24,160 nucleotides of DNA, taken from assembly GCA_946545505.1 (NCBI GenBank), contig CAMNNN010000002.1:1-24160 (forward strand). The letters are read 5' to 3'. How positions within the stretch are numbered: position 1 is the stretch's first letter; every line of letters begins with the position of its first letter. A model generated the notes under the pieces. That model was not told the DNA's origin and made no database searches. It saw only the letters and a list, made by a program, of their open reading frames with translations. Source of the stretch: an uncultured Clostridia bacterium. GTDB lineage: Bacteria; Bacillota; Clostridia; Saccharofermentanales; Saccharofermentanaceae. The translations under genes and the position numbers were made by a program. Positions 1 through 6,798 of the stretch are shown piece after piece.

Positions 1-2
1 AG

Positions 3-92
3 AATATATCTGTAGGGGTTACGGGTACATTCAAGCCAAGGATCTTTGATAGAGTAGAGTTCATAGAGCAAAGAGTATTGACGGTGTTATAA
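3..92 (+). CDS. possible 3' end of an upstream gene (partial)
   Basis: One frame is open from the window edge to a TAA at 90-92, reading NISVGVTGTF and ending in RVLTVL. The beginning resembles the 'isvGvt' strand found near the end of GGDEF-type cyclase domains, but the piece is only 29 residues and lacks the following AD-ALY motif. A second frame is also open to a TGA at 47-49, so an open frame this short proves little. If real, it would end 14 bp before the next start codon. Identity unknown. Confidence 0.2.
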   Translation, partial: NISVGVTGTFKPRIFDRVEFIEQRVLTVL

Positions 93-106
93 TCCGTAGG
101 CAGGAT

Positions 107-592
107 ATGAGTTCAACGGATAATACTTATACAACTACTGTAAAAGTCAGAAGGATAATGGGATACCGGGATATACGCCGCGGTCTTATCCCGCTTCTTC
201 TATGGCCGCTTCTTGTGATTGCGAGTCTTATCATCGGAGTGAAGGTCACGCCATTTGCACTGATCGTAATGATGCTTTTGTTTTTGGCGATAATACCGAT
301 TGCGATATACCTTGGAAAACTGACGGCTCCATTCCGCGGAACAGCTTCTTTTGACAGAAAGGAAGTCATGTTTACCGTTAATGAAGGAAAACTTTATACG
401 GATGGCATAGAGCTTGATGCCGAATGGGATGAGGCAGACCACACTGTGACCGTCGATAGTGTATATTTATATAAACCGTTTAGACACCGTCCGGGAGCTG
501 TTGTAACAAGATTTGCGGGTGTTGTAGAAGAGCCGTCCGCTACGGATTTTGTACGGTTCCTTAAGGAAAACGGGGTTGAGGGTTATAAGTAA
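107..592 (+). CDS. small membrane protein with two transmembrane helices, unknown function
   Basis: This 161-residue protein has a basic N-terminal stretch (K13-R25), two hydrophobic segments at about residues 26-43 and 49-70, and a soluble C-terminal part of about 90 residues that alternates charged and beta-prone segments and ends in FLKENGVEGYK. That layout (short cytoplasmic start, helical hairpin, soluble tail) resembles small YcxB-like membrane proteins, but I do not recognise a definite family. The ATG at 107 follows AGGCAGGAT, a weak ribosome binding site. A TATAAT at 88-93 lies close to the start codon and would give a very short leader. The HD-domain gene follows 51 bp downstream on the same strand. 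Function not assigned. Confidence 0.65.
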   Translation: MSSTDNTYTTTVKVRRIMGYRDIRRGLIPLLLWPLLVIASLIIGVKVTPFALIVMMLLFLAIIPIAIYLGKLTAPFRGTASFDRKEVMFTVNEGKLYTDGIELDAEWDEADHTVTVDSVYLYKPFRHRPGAVVTRFAGVVEEPSATDFVRFLKENGVEGYK

Positions 593-643
593 AACAAGTG
601 GTATTAACAGTAAGCGCGGAGCATCTGCAAAAGGAGTAAAAAC

Positions 644-1333
644 ATGGGCACAGATTACTCTCAGGAAACCGGGCGTTTCCCTCTGTTTAATAGAGTTAAG
701 CAGGATCATGATATTCATGTGTATATAGAAGAGCAGAACAAGTCGATGCATGCTATGGGTTTTACTGAGCATAGTTTTGCCCATATAGGCATGGTCGCTG
801 AACGTACCGGATATATTCTGGAGACACTCGGTAAGGATGACCACACGGTGGATCTCGGACTTACGGCAGCGTGGCTTCACGATCTCGGTAATACTGTAAA
901 CCGCGTGGATCACAGCCAGTCCGGTGCGCTGATGGCTTTCTATCTTCTTGATAAGATGGGAATCCCGGCAGAGGATATCGCACCTGTCATCAGGGCCATC
1001 GGTAATCATGATGAGGTCTTCGGTGTTCCCGTAAGTGATCTGGCAGCGGCTCTTATTCTGGCTGATAAATCAGATGTCAGAAGAAGCCGCGTTCAGGATA
1101 AAGCAGAGAAATTCGATATTCACGACAGGGTCAATTATTCTGTCAAATCATCTCAGCTTAAGATTAATCAGGATCATACAGCCATAAAGCTTAAACTGGA
1201 CATAGATACCAGATACGGAGAGATAGGAGAGTATTTCGAGATCTTTATGGAAAGAATGCTGCTGTGTCGTAAGGCAGCCGAGTTCCTGCAGCTGGAATTC
1301 CATCTGATAATTAACGAACAGACTCTTATGTGA
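644..1333 (+). CDS. HD-domain metal-dependent phosphohydrolase
   Basis: The 229-residue protein carries the HD-superfamily metal-binding pattern: H47 in HSFAHI, H79-D80 in AAWLHDLGN, H90, H122-D123 in GNHDE and D141 in ILADKSD. HD proteins of this kind hydrolyse phosphate esters or nucleotides in the cytoplasm; the substrate cannot be told from sequence. The helical HD core covers about residues 38-150. The C-terminal 80 residues contain a region rich in alternating charged and hydrophobic positions (KLKLDIDTRYGEIGEYFEIF) that might bind a ligand or mediate dimerisation. The start is supported by AAGGAG eight bases upstream of the ATG. It ends 5 bp from the end of the convergent kinase-like gene, with no clear terminator between them. 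Confidence 0.85.
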   Translation: MGTDYSQETGRFPLFNRVKQDHDIHVYIEEQNKSMHAMGFTEHSFAHIGMVAERTGYILETLGKDDHTVDLGLTAAWLHDLGNTVNRVDHSQSGALMAFYLLDKMGIPAEDIAPVIRAIGNHDEVFGVPVSDLAAALILADKSDVRRSRVQDKAEKFDIHDRVNYSVKSSQLKINQDHTAIKLKLDIDTRYGEIGEYFEIFMERMLLCRKAAEFLQLEFHLIINEQTLM

Positions 1334-1338
1334 TGTGG

Positions 1339-2214
1339 TTATACGGCACCGATGGCTTCGTGAAGCATTCTGATGCCCTGCTGTGTAAGAAGCTCACGGT
1401 GTTCCGCGGGGGCGCTCCTTTGAGCGAAGTCAATGATCCTGAGAAGACCCAATGTGCGCGCCTTTTGCTCGATCCTCGTAAGTTCATCGTCACTCATCCC
1501 GTCGAAATACAACGAGAGTGTGCGTTTCCAGATGTGGTGCGCATCCCCGACGGAAATTCCAAGGTGAACCGTCGCTGCTTCGGGAGCCATCTGCGGGAAG
1601 ATCCAGTATGAATTGGCGATTGTTGCCAGATCGAAGATAGAATCTCCAAAGCAGAGTGTGTCCATGTCTATGAGCATGGGTTTGCCTTTAACTATTATGA
1701 TGTTCTTCAGGTGAAAATCGCCGTGAAGAAGTTTGGTCGAATCGGGGATGCTTCTTATCAGATCTCTCAGCTTATCCGCGGTGTTGTTTCCTATCAAATG
1801 TTCGGTGTTGTCAACCCACTTTAAGTGATCGGCCTTCATGTCTGCACATTCCGCAGTATCCGCATCGATGCTGTGGATATGCTTAAGGAGTTCGACGGAC
1901 ATATTGATAAAGTTCTCGAGGTTTTCGGAGGAGCTGTTTACATAACTGTCTGTCGGCTCGGCATCGAGCAATTCATAGACGGCGCCGTAACAGTTGCCGA
2001 CCTTCACGATATCCAATGAGATGGCGGTAGGAACTTTAAGGATCAGGGCCCGTTTGGATCTTCTCTTCTCCGTTAAGACTCTTTCGAATGGAATGTCTTC
2101 CCTGTAGACCTTAACGATCTCATCAGGCGCGATACGGTACACGGACGCGTGAGCTCCTCTTCCTATGAGCTCGCATCCTTCTATACTAAGCTGTTTAAGT
2201 TGATCTTTGTTCAT
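1339..2214 (-). CDS. aminoglycoside phosphotransferase (APH)/choline kinase family protein
   Basis: This 291-residue protein has the fold markers of APH-type small-molecule kinases: a glycine-rich loop (IGRGAHASVYRI, residues 17-28), a putative ATP lysine K35 in IVKVYRE, the catalytic Brenner motif LLHGDFHLKN (H164, D166, N171), and the metal-binding LIDMDTLCFGD (D183, D185). Family members phosphorylate hydroxyls on antibiotics, choline, homoserine or sugars; the substrate here is unknown and resistance should not be assumed. Its start lies inside the end of the upstream C_GCAxxG gene (20-bp overlap), with GGAGGGAG about 12 bases and GGAG one base upstream of the ATG, so translation is probably coupled. 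It converges on the HD-domain gene with 5 bp between them. Confidence 0.85.
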   Translation of the reverse strand: MNKDQLKQLSIEGCELIGRGAHASVYRIAPDEIVKVYREDIPFERVLTEKRRSKRALILKVPTAISLDIVKVGNCYGAVYELLDAEPTDSYVNSSSENLENFINMSVELLKHIHSIDADTAECADMKADHLKWVDNTEHLIGNNTADKLRDLIRSIPDSTKLLHGDFHLKNIIIVKGKPMLIDMDTLCFGDSIFDLATIANSYWIFPQMAPEAATVHLGISVGDAHHIWKRTLSLYFDGMSDDELTRIEQKARTLGLLRIIDFAQRSAPAEHRELLTQQGIRMLHEAIGAV

Positions 2215-2605
2215 ACTCCGCGATTACTCCCTCCAGGATGTCACAGGCAACGTCGATCGTGTTCTTACATCTGATCTCAGGCTTAAATGACTGAGCCTTG
2301 ATATCCTTACACAGGACAGAGCCGTACTTCTGATTAAATCTCTGGATCAGCATTCTTGTGACCGGCTTAATATCGGCACTCTCATGTGCCTTGGCTTCAA
2401 TATACTTCATGGACAGTATCGAGACTCCGGCAAGAACGGCACCGCAGGTGTTGCCCGTCTGGATTCCCGCGCCGAATCCTCCGAACGCGATCATGTCTCG
2501 GTCGTGAAGCCCTAAGTTATAGTAATCGTTACCTGCTCTGATGATAGTCTCGGCGCAGTTGTAGTTGCCTTCGAAATAGTACTTCTCACACAGATCTTTA
2601 AGCAT
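2195..2605 (-). CDS. C_GCAxxG_C_C family redox-active protein
   Basis: The protein is 136 residues from the preferred ATG. It shows the family signature of spaced cysteines and glycines: C17 in NYNCAE, the glycine run FGGFGAG (41-47), C54 in GNTCGAVLAG, then C99, C113 and C121. Family members are small anaerobe proteins thought to be redox or metal binding; no reaction is established for most. A longer frame begins with GTG at 2614, but GAGGTGA sits five bases before the ATG at 2605 and the GTG lies within that site, so the shorter form is chosen. It is the first gene of a two-gene minus-strand operon with the APH-family kinase, overlapping it by 20 bp. Confidence 0.85.
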   Translation of the reverse strand: MLKDLCEKYYFEGNYNCAETIIRAGNDYYNLGLHDRDMIAFGGFGAGIQTGNTCGAVLAGVSILSMKYIEAKAHESADIKPVTRMLIQRFNQKYGSVLCKDIKAQSFKPEIRCKNTIDVACDILEGVIAEYEQRST

Positions 2606-2633
2606 AGTGGTCACCTCGTAATGAGTGTAGATT

Positions 2634-2639
2634 GTTATA
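2634..2639 (-). promoter_or_regulatory. candidate -10 box for the minus-strand C_GCAxxG/APH pair
   Basis: Reading the minus strand, TATAAC lies about 28 bases upstream of the ATG at 2605, in an AT-rich stretch. No convincing -35 element is seen upstream, so this is a tentative assignment. Confidence 0.3.
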
Positions 2640-2721
2640 CTAATAATACTAAATCAGATGATGTTTGAGGTACAGAAAAGGTGTTTTCCGCCACTTTACA
2701 GGAATGAATTAACATACATCA

Positions 2722-2903
2722 ATGCGCGGCATCTTTGTGTCTGATATCGTCTCATCGGAGGCGATCATTTTGGATTCTCATTCGTTCTTGGGTTAATATG
2801 TATCTGGGCATATAAGAAGACAGGACATCTTATAGCTCCGATGATCGCCCACGGAGGTATTAATCTTATAGCTCTGATCTATCAGATAATGGTTACAGGA
2901 TAA
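2722..2903 (+). pseudogene. remnant of a CPBP-family intramembrane metalloprotease gene
   Basis: The frame ending in TAA at 2901-2903 encodes about 46 residues reading FGFSFVLGLICIWAYKKTG, then HLIAPMIAHGGINLIAL. The HGGIN (HxxxN) and the 'KTG-LIAPMIAH' context match the last helices of CPBP (Abi/CAAX-like) membrane proteases. A different frame starting at the ATG at 2722 reads MRGIFVSDIVSSEAII, which resembles the preceding 'RGi...SS-iiFg' part of the family. Joining the two needs a frameshift near 2765-2775. The N-terminal helices with the EExxxR motif are absent and the FxxxH motif appears lost. I infer a truncated, frameshifted gene. The rest of 2615-2721 holds no gene that I can see. Confidence 0.6.
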
Positions 2904-2906
2904 ACA

Positions 2907-3503
2907 ATGGACAAGATACAACTTATAAAACAGCTTAAGGAGCTATCTGACGGATTCGGTCTGGGCATTCCGGAAGCAGCCATTGAGAAGGCAATATCTT
3001 TCTCCAGGTTCAAGGTCTATTCGAAAGGCGAAGTGATCGCGAGGACCGGTGACAAGGCGGCAACTGCGGGACTGGTCTTAAACGGAGTGATAAGGAGCTA
3101 CTATGTCGACAAGGACGGCAACGACATCACTCAGTACTTTGCTTCAGAAGGCAGCTGGTGTATTGATTCCGGGATGATCGGTTTTGATGAGATGCAGGCT
3201 AACTGGGAAGCGATAGAAGATGCCACGGTTATGCTTTTTGACGTAAAGGATATGAGAGATCTTATCTATAGTGACGAACAGCTGAAGAATATCTGGATAA
3301 TGTCGCTTGAAGGCGGAATGAGATACAAGGTCTACAGGGAGAACGGCTTCCTGGTTGAATCTGCAGCAGAAAGATATGTTACATTCCGGAAACGGAACCC
3401 GATGCTTGCGAGCCGGGTCCCGCTCCGGTATATAGCAACTTATCTTGGAATCACTCCCGAATCCTTAAGCAGGATCAGAAGTGCAATGAAGGAAGAGAAC
3501 TGA
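2907..3503 (+). CDS. Crp/Fnr family transcriptional regulator
   Basis: The 198-residue protein has an N-terminal cyclic-nucleotide-binding-type beta barrel (about residues 20-125; e.g. KGEVIARTGDKAATAGLVLNG and the following GVIRSYYVDKDG), a dimerisation helix (about 126-145), and a C-terminal winged helix with the recognition element PLRYIATYLGITPESLSRIR (about 172-191). It has only one cysteine (C85), so it lacks the cysteine cluster of FNR. The cAMP-contact arginine pattern of Crp is not evident, so the effector is unknown. ACAGGA precedes the ATG by about seven bases, and the gene begins 3 bp after the CPBP remnant. A weak hairpin follows. Many such Clostridia regulators control nearby genes; targets here are not shown. 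Confidence 0.9.
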   Translation: MDKIQLIKQLKELSDGFGLGIPEAAIEKAISFSRFKVYSKGEVIARTGDKAATAGLVLNGVIRSYYVDKDGNDITQYFASEGSWCIDSGMIGFDEMQANWEAIEDATVMLFDVKDMRDLIYSDEQLKNIWIMSLEGGMRYKVYRENGFLVESAAERYVTFRKRNPMLASRVPLRYIATYLGITPESLSRIRSAMKEEN

Positions 3504-3525
3504 AGCAGATAAAATGGTAGAATTG

Positions 3526-3555
3526 AACTGTCCGGGGAGTGATTCTCGGACAGTT
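3526..3555 (+). terminator. hairpin between the regulator and the flavoprotein gene (weak terminator or attenuator)
   Basis: AACTGTCCG at 3526-3534 is perfectly complementary to CGGACAGTT at 3547-3555, giving a 9-bp stem with a 12-base loop. The bases after it (TGTGTTTCGGG) are not a proper T tract, so intrinsic termination would be inefficient. It ends about 8 bases before the GGGAGAA ribosome binding site of the next gene, so an effect on that gene's translation is also possible. Confidence 0.5.
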
Positions 3556-3575
3556 TGTGTTTCGGGAGAATTAAT

Positions 3576-4052
3576 ATGTTTAGAGCCATGAGACGATTCA
3601 AACAGCAGATCTCTGATGAGGAGTGCGCAGAGATTTTGATATCTGAACCAAGAGGCGTTCTGTCTGTTATCGGTGATGAAGGTTATCCGTACGGAATACC
3701 TATGGATCACTGGTATTCCGAAGCAGACGGCAAACTGTATTTCCACTGCGCCAAAGAAGGACACAAGCTTGATGCCATAAGAGCCTGTGACAAGGTCAGT
3801 TTCTGCGTTATGGATAAAGGCTTCCGACGTGAAGGCGAGTGGGCGCTTAACATCAGAAGCGTTGTAGTCTTCGGCCGCATCAAGGTTGTTGAGGATGAAG
3901 CCAAGCGGATAGAGATCGGGACTAATCTGTGCCGTAAGTTTACCGATGATGAATCTTACATCGAGCACGAGGTAAAGAATGCATTGCCGAGGGCACTGTG
4001 CCTGGAACTTATACCGGAGCACATTACCGGGAAACTGGTAAATGAAGCGTAG
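3576..4052 (+). CDS. pyridoxamine 5'-phosphate oxidase family flavoprotein (NimA-like)
   Basis: The 158-residue product has the split beta-barrel flavin-binding layout of the PNPOx/NimA group: an N-terminal helix (ISDEECAEIL), the core strands RGVLSVIGDEGYPYGIPMDH (26-45), the cofactor-contact segment KLYFHCAKEGHKLDAIR (53-69), and a C-terminal ITGK. Proteins of this group bind FMN, heme or F420, and some reduce nitro compounds; the activity here is unknown. A longer frame starts at a TTG at 3555, but GGGAGAA sits five bases before the ATG at 3576, so the shorter start is used. The PHP-domain gene follows after 39 bp on the same strand. Confidence 0.88.
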   Translation: MFRAMRRFKQQISDEECAEILISEPRGVLSVIGDEGYPYGIPMDHWYSEADGKLYFHCAKEGHKLDAIRACDKVSFCVMDKGFRREGEWALNIRSVVVFGRIKVVEDEAKRIEIGTNLCRKFTDDESYIEHEVKNALPRALCLELIPEHITGKLVNEA

Positions 4053-4091
4053 ACGGACTGCTTGATATAATCGACAGACAGGAAAAAGATT

Positions 4092-4847
4092 ATGCCATAT
4101 CTGTACGAGACACATCTGCATACATCTGAGGGCAGCGCCTGCGGAGAGATAACAGGTCCTGATTATATCGATTACATGATCGGTAAGGGGTATAACGGAA
4201 TCGTTGTTACCGACCATTTCTTTACAGGCAACTGCGCCGTGGACAGAAGCCTTCCATGGGCTGAGAAGGTGCGCCTTTACTGCGACGGTTTCCGTAAGGC
4301 CAGTGAGGCATCGGCAGGCAGAGACTTCGATGTGATCTTCGGCATGGAATACAATTTCGACGGCGATGAGTTCCTTATATACGGTCTTGATGAGCAGTGG
4401 CTGCTGGACAGCGGCGACATCACCGGCCTTGGCAGACAGGAACTGCATGAGAAGGTGCGTGAGTCCGGAGGCGTGATGGTGCATGCACATCCTTTTCGAG
4501 AGAGAAACTACTTAAGAGACATCAAGCTTACGCCTGATGTGTGTGACGGGATCGAGGTCTATAATGCCGCGAACACCGCCAATATGAACGCGCTTGCCTA
4601 CGAATATGCCGTGAAGCTCGGGGTGCCTATGATAGGAGGCTCTGATATCCACTATTTCCACGACAGACCCATGGGCGGCGTTCTGGTTCCGCACAGAGTA
4701 ACGGATACAGCCGGGTTCGCGAATCTCATTCTGGATGGCCTTACGACGCCGGTTCAGGTCAAAGACGGCAAGGTTACGCCTGTAACGGAGATTACGGAGC
4801 AGATCCGCCCCACTGAAGCCCCTTCGTTCGACGTTATATTCACATAA
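4092..4847 (+). CDS. PHP-domain metal-dependent phosphoesterase
   Basis: This 251-residue protein carries the PHP metal ligands in order: H8 and H10 in ETHLHTSEGS, D41-H42 in IVVTDHFF, E86 in FGMEYNF, H131 and H133 in VMVHAHPF, and D185 and H187 in GGSDIHYF. Stand-alone PHP proteins hydrolyse small phosphate esters or nucleotides with two or three bound metal ions in the cytoplasm; the substrate is not visible from sequence. AGGAAAAAG precedes the ATG. It lies directly upstream of the formate dehydrogenase operon but is separated from it by 109 bp containing a promoter-like element, so it is probably a separate transcription unit. Confidence 0.88.
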   Translation: MPYLYETHLHTSEGSACGEITGPDYIDYMIGKGYNGIVVTDHFFTGNCAVDRSLPWAEKVRLYCDGFRKASEASAGRDFDVIFGMEYNFDGDEFLIYGLDEQWLLDSGDITGLGRQELHEKVRESGGVMVHAHPFRERNYLRDIKLTPDVCDGIEVYNAANTANMNALAYEYAVKLGVPMIGGSDIHYFHDRPMGGVLVPHRVTDTAGFANLILDGLTTPVQVKDGKVTPVTEITEQIRPTEAPSFDVIFT

Positions 4848-4875
4848 AGTTTTCCTTTTTATCCACGCGCGCTTT

Positions 4876-4886
4876 TATAATATAAT
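4876..4886 (+). promoter_or_regulatory. candidate -10 region for the formate dehydrogenase/molybdenum cofactor operon
   Basis: Two overlapping TATAAT hexamers lie at 4876-4881 and 4881-4886, about 70 bases upstream of the first ATG. No good -35 is present (TTTATC at 4858-4863 is 17 bases from the second box), which would fit a promoter that needs an activator. No typical Moco riboswitch fits in the short leader. Confidence 0.5.
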
Positions 4887-4894
4887 TTAAGGGT

Positions 4895-4914
4895 CTGTCA
4901 GAAATAATTGACAG
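4895..4914 (+). promoter_or_regulatory. inverted repeat, candidate operator of the operon
   Basis: CTGTCA (4895-4900) and TGACAG (4909-4914) form a perfect 6-bp inverted repeat with an AT-rich 8-base spacer, located 9 bases after the candidate -10 region. The position at or just after the expected transcription start fits a repressor site or a small leader hairpin. The cognate protein is unknown. Confidence 0.45.
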
Positions 4915-4956
4915 TACCGCTGATAATCTGATTCAAATTGAGGCAGGAGCAGATCT

Positions 4957-6798
4957 ATGAGACAACTTACTCCCAGAGGCAACATGAACGACCGTATGGA
5001 TGTTGCCATCAACAAATTCAGATCAAGAATGACTTCCTATCCGCCCGGAATGTGTCCGCTTGTTATGTACAGGACGATTCTTCAAATGTCTATGAACCAG
5101 TCTTGCGGCAAGTGTATACCTTGCCGTGACGGATTAGTTGAGGCAGAAAGAATCCTTAAGACCATTATCGAGGGCGATGCGGGCATCGAAGCTATAGATA
5201 AGCTTAAAGAAGTGTGCGAGATGATCTCCGAGACTGCCGACTGCGCAGTCGGAGTTGTCGCGGCTAATACAGTTCTCGACAGCTTAAAGGAGTTCCCGGA
5301 TGAGTATGAGAGCCACATAACAAAGAAGCGCTGTGTGGAGAACGTCAATCAGACGGTTCCCTGTATTACGATGTGTCCTGCTCATGTTGATGTTCCGGGA
5401 TATGTCGCTCTTATCAACAAGGGTGATTACGCGGGCGCGATCAACATTATAAGAGACCGTAATCCGCTTCCTACCGCATGCGCTATGGTATGCGAGCATC
5501 CGTGCGAGAGAAAGTGCAGAAGATCGATAATTGATCATCCTATCAATATCAGAGGTCTGAAGAAGTTCGCAGTCGATCAGATTACCGCTGATCAGGTCAA
5601 GACTCCGGAACCTAATGTTGCTACAGGTAAGAAGATCGCTGTCGTAGGAGGAGGTCCCTCAGGTCTTACAGCTGCTTATTTCCTTTGCCTTATGGGACAT
5701 GCTGTCGAGATCTTTGATGAGCATGAGAAGCTTGGAGGAATGCTGAGATATGGTATTCCTGAATACAGACTTCCCAAAGTAAGACTTGATGAAGATATAA
5801 AGGCAATACTTAATGCCGGTGATATCACGGTTCATACCAATACCAAGATCGGACGCGACATCAGCGTAGAGGAACTCGACGGGAAGTTTGACGCGGTCTA
5901 CCTGGGTCTCGGCGCTCAGCTCGGCAACAGAATGCCGGTTGATAATGCGGACTGCGAGAATGTTATTCCGGCGGCAGATTTTCTGCAGGCAGTGGCACGG
6001 GGAGAAGCCCCGGACTTTAAGGGAAAGACGATAGCTTTGATCGGCGGTGGTAATGTTGCTATGGATGCAGCGCGTACTGCGGTTCGTCTCGGAGCTGATT
6101 CTGTAAATGTCTTCACCCGTAAAAGAGATGACTATACGGCTTTGGAATCTGAGATCGAGAGTGCGATGCAGGAAGGAATCAGATTTACCACTCTTCTGAG
6201 CTTCCTTCATCTTGAACCTGATAAGGAACATCCCGGTAAAATATCTGCAGTATGGCTGCAGCCGGAGATCGTCGGAGAATATGACCGGTCCGGTTTAGTT
6301 ATGACCGAGCATTCCGTTACCAAGTATCCGTATAGATTTAAGTGCGACTATCTCATTCTCGGAGTAGGACAAAGATGTGATGTCGAAGTCTTTGATAAGG
6401 CCGGCATTCCTACGAACAGGGGAAGGATCCTCGCTGATACAGCGTGCATAATCGAAGGCAAGGATAAGTTCTTTTCAGGCGGTGACTGCGTTACCGGTCC
6501 TTCCACGGCAATCAATGCTATTGCAGCAGGACAGGTTGCAGCTTTTAACATTGATGAATTCTTAGGCTATCACCATAAGATTGATTGTGAGTCAAAGGCG
6601 CCGACACCTATGCCGAACAAGTGCATACCTACAGGCAGAGCCGAGATCGAAGAGAGACCTGCTTATGAGCGTAAGAATGACTTTATCCACGTCGAGGAGC
6701 CGATGACTCCTGAAGAGGCGGACAGAGAATCAGGAAGATGCTTAAGATGTGACTACTACGGCTGCGGCTGTATGGAAGGAGGCAGAGCTCCATGGTAA
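4957..6798 (+). CDS. formate dehydrogenase electron-transfer subunit (NuoF [4Fe-4S] region fused to GltD-like FAD/NAD(P) oxidoreductase)
   Basis: The 613-residue protein passes electrons between the catalytic subunit encoded next and a pyridine nucleotide. Residues about 40-115 match the C-terminal [4Fe-4S] region of NuoF: NQSCGKCIPCRDGL gives C50, C53 and C56, and C96 lies in ADCAVG. The FMN/NADH-binding front of NuoF is missing. Residues 125-215 are the cysteine-rich N-terminal domain seen in GltD and dihydropyrimidine dehydrogenase (C136, C140, C175, C179, C183, C187). FAD binds at VVGGGPSGL (229-237) and NAD(P) at LIGGGNVAMDAA (361-372). The nearby TRKR (387-390) could bind a 2'-phosphate, suggesting NADPH. 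The C-terminus has CLRCDYYGCGC. AGGAG precedes the ATG by seven bases. It overlaps the next gene by 7 bp. The overall role is inferred; each domain is clear. Confidence 0.85.
   Translation: MRQLTPRGNMNDRMDVAINKFRSRMTSYPPGMCPLVMYRTILQMSMNQSCGKCIPCRDGLVEAERILKTIIEGDAGIEAIDKLKEVCEMISETADCAVGVVAANTVLDSLKEFPDEYESHITKKRCVENVNQTVPCITMCPAHVDVPGYVALINKGDYAGAINIIRDRNPLPTACAMVCEHPCERKCRRSIIDHPINIRGLKKFAVDQITADQVKTPEPNVATGKKIAVVGGGPSGLTAAYFLCLMGHAVEIFDEHEKLGGMLRYGIPEYRLPKVRLDEDIKAILNAGDITVHTNTKIGRDISVEELDGKFDAVYLGLGAQLGNRMPVDNADCENVIPAADFLQAVARGEAPDFKGKTIALIGGGNVAMDAARTAVRLGADSVNVFTRKRDDYTALESEIESAMQEGIRFTTLLSFLHLEPDKEHPGKISAVWLQPEIVGEYDRSGLVMTEHSVTKYPYRFKCDYLILGVGQRCDVEVFDKAGIPTNRGRILADTACIIEGKDKFFSGGDCVTGPSTAINAIAAGQVAAFNIDEFLGYHHKIDCESKAPTPMPNKCIPTGRAEIEERPAYERKNDFIHVEEPMTPEEADRESGRCLRCDYYGCGCMEGGRAPW

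Noticed and set aside
467..1009. 180-codon minus-strand open frame across the HD gene start
   Set aside because: Overlaps two plus-strand genes and reads as low-complexity mixed residues without motifs.
1333..1339. terminator between the convergent HD and kinase genes
   Set aside because: Only 5 bp separate the stop codons and I see no stem with a T tract.
1330..1611. 93-codon plus-strand open frame after the HD gene
   Set aside because: Antisense to the kinase-like gene, whose HGDFHLKN and IDMDT motifs prove the minus strand is coding.
2606..2614. GTG start nine bases upstream for the C_GCAxxG protein
   Set aside because: The GTG lies in the GAGGTGA ribosome binding site that serves the ATG at 2605.
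3465..4490. 341-codon minus-strand open frame across two genes
   Set aside because: It covers the flavoprotein and PHP genes antisense; the translation has no domain signature.
4848..4956. Moco riboswitch upstream of the operon
   Set aside because: The leader after the likely promoter is only about 70 bases, with one small inverted repeat; too short for the known structure.
5659..6231. 190-codon minus-strand open frame
   Set aside because: Antisense to the FAD domain of the electron-transfer subunit; no supporting motif or start signal.
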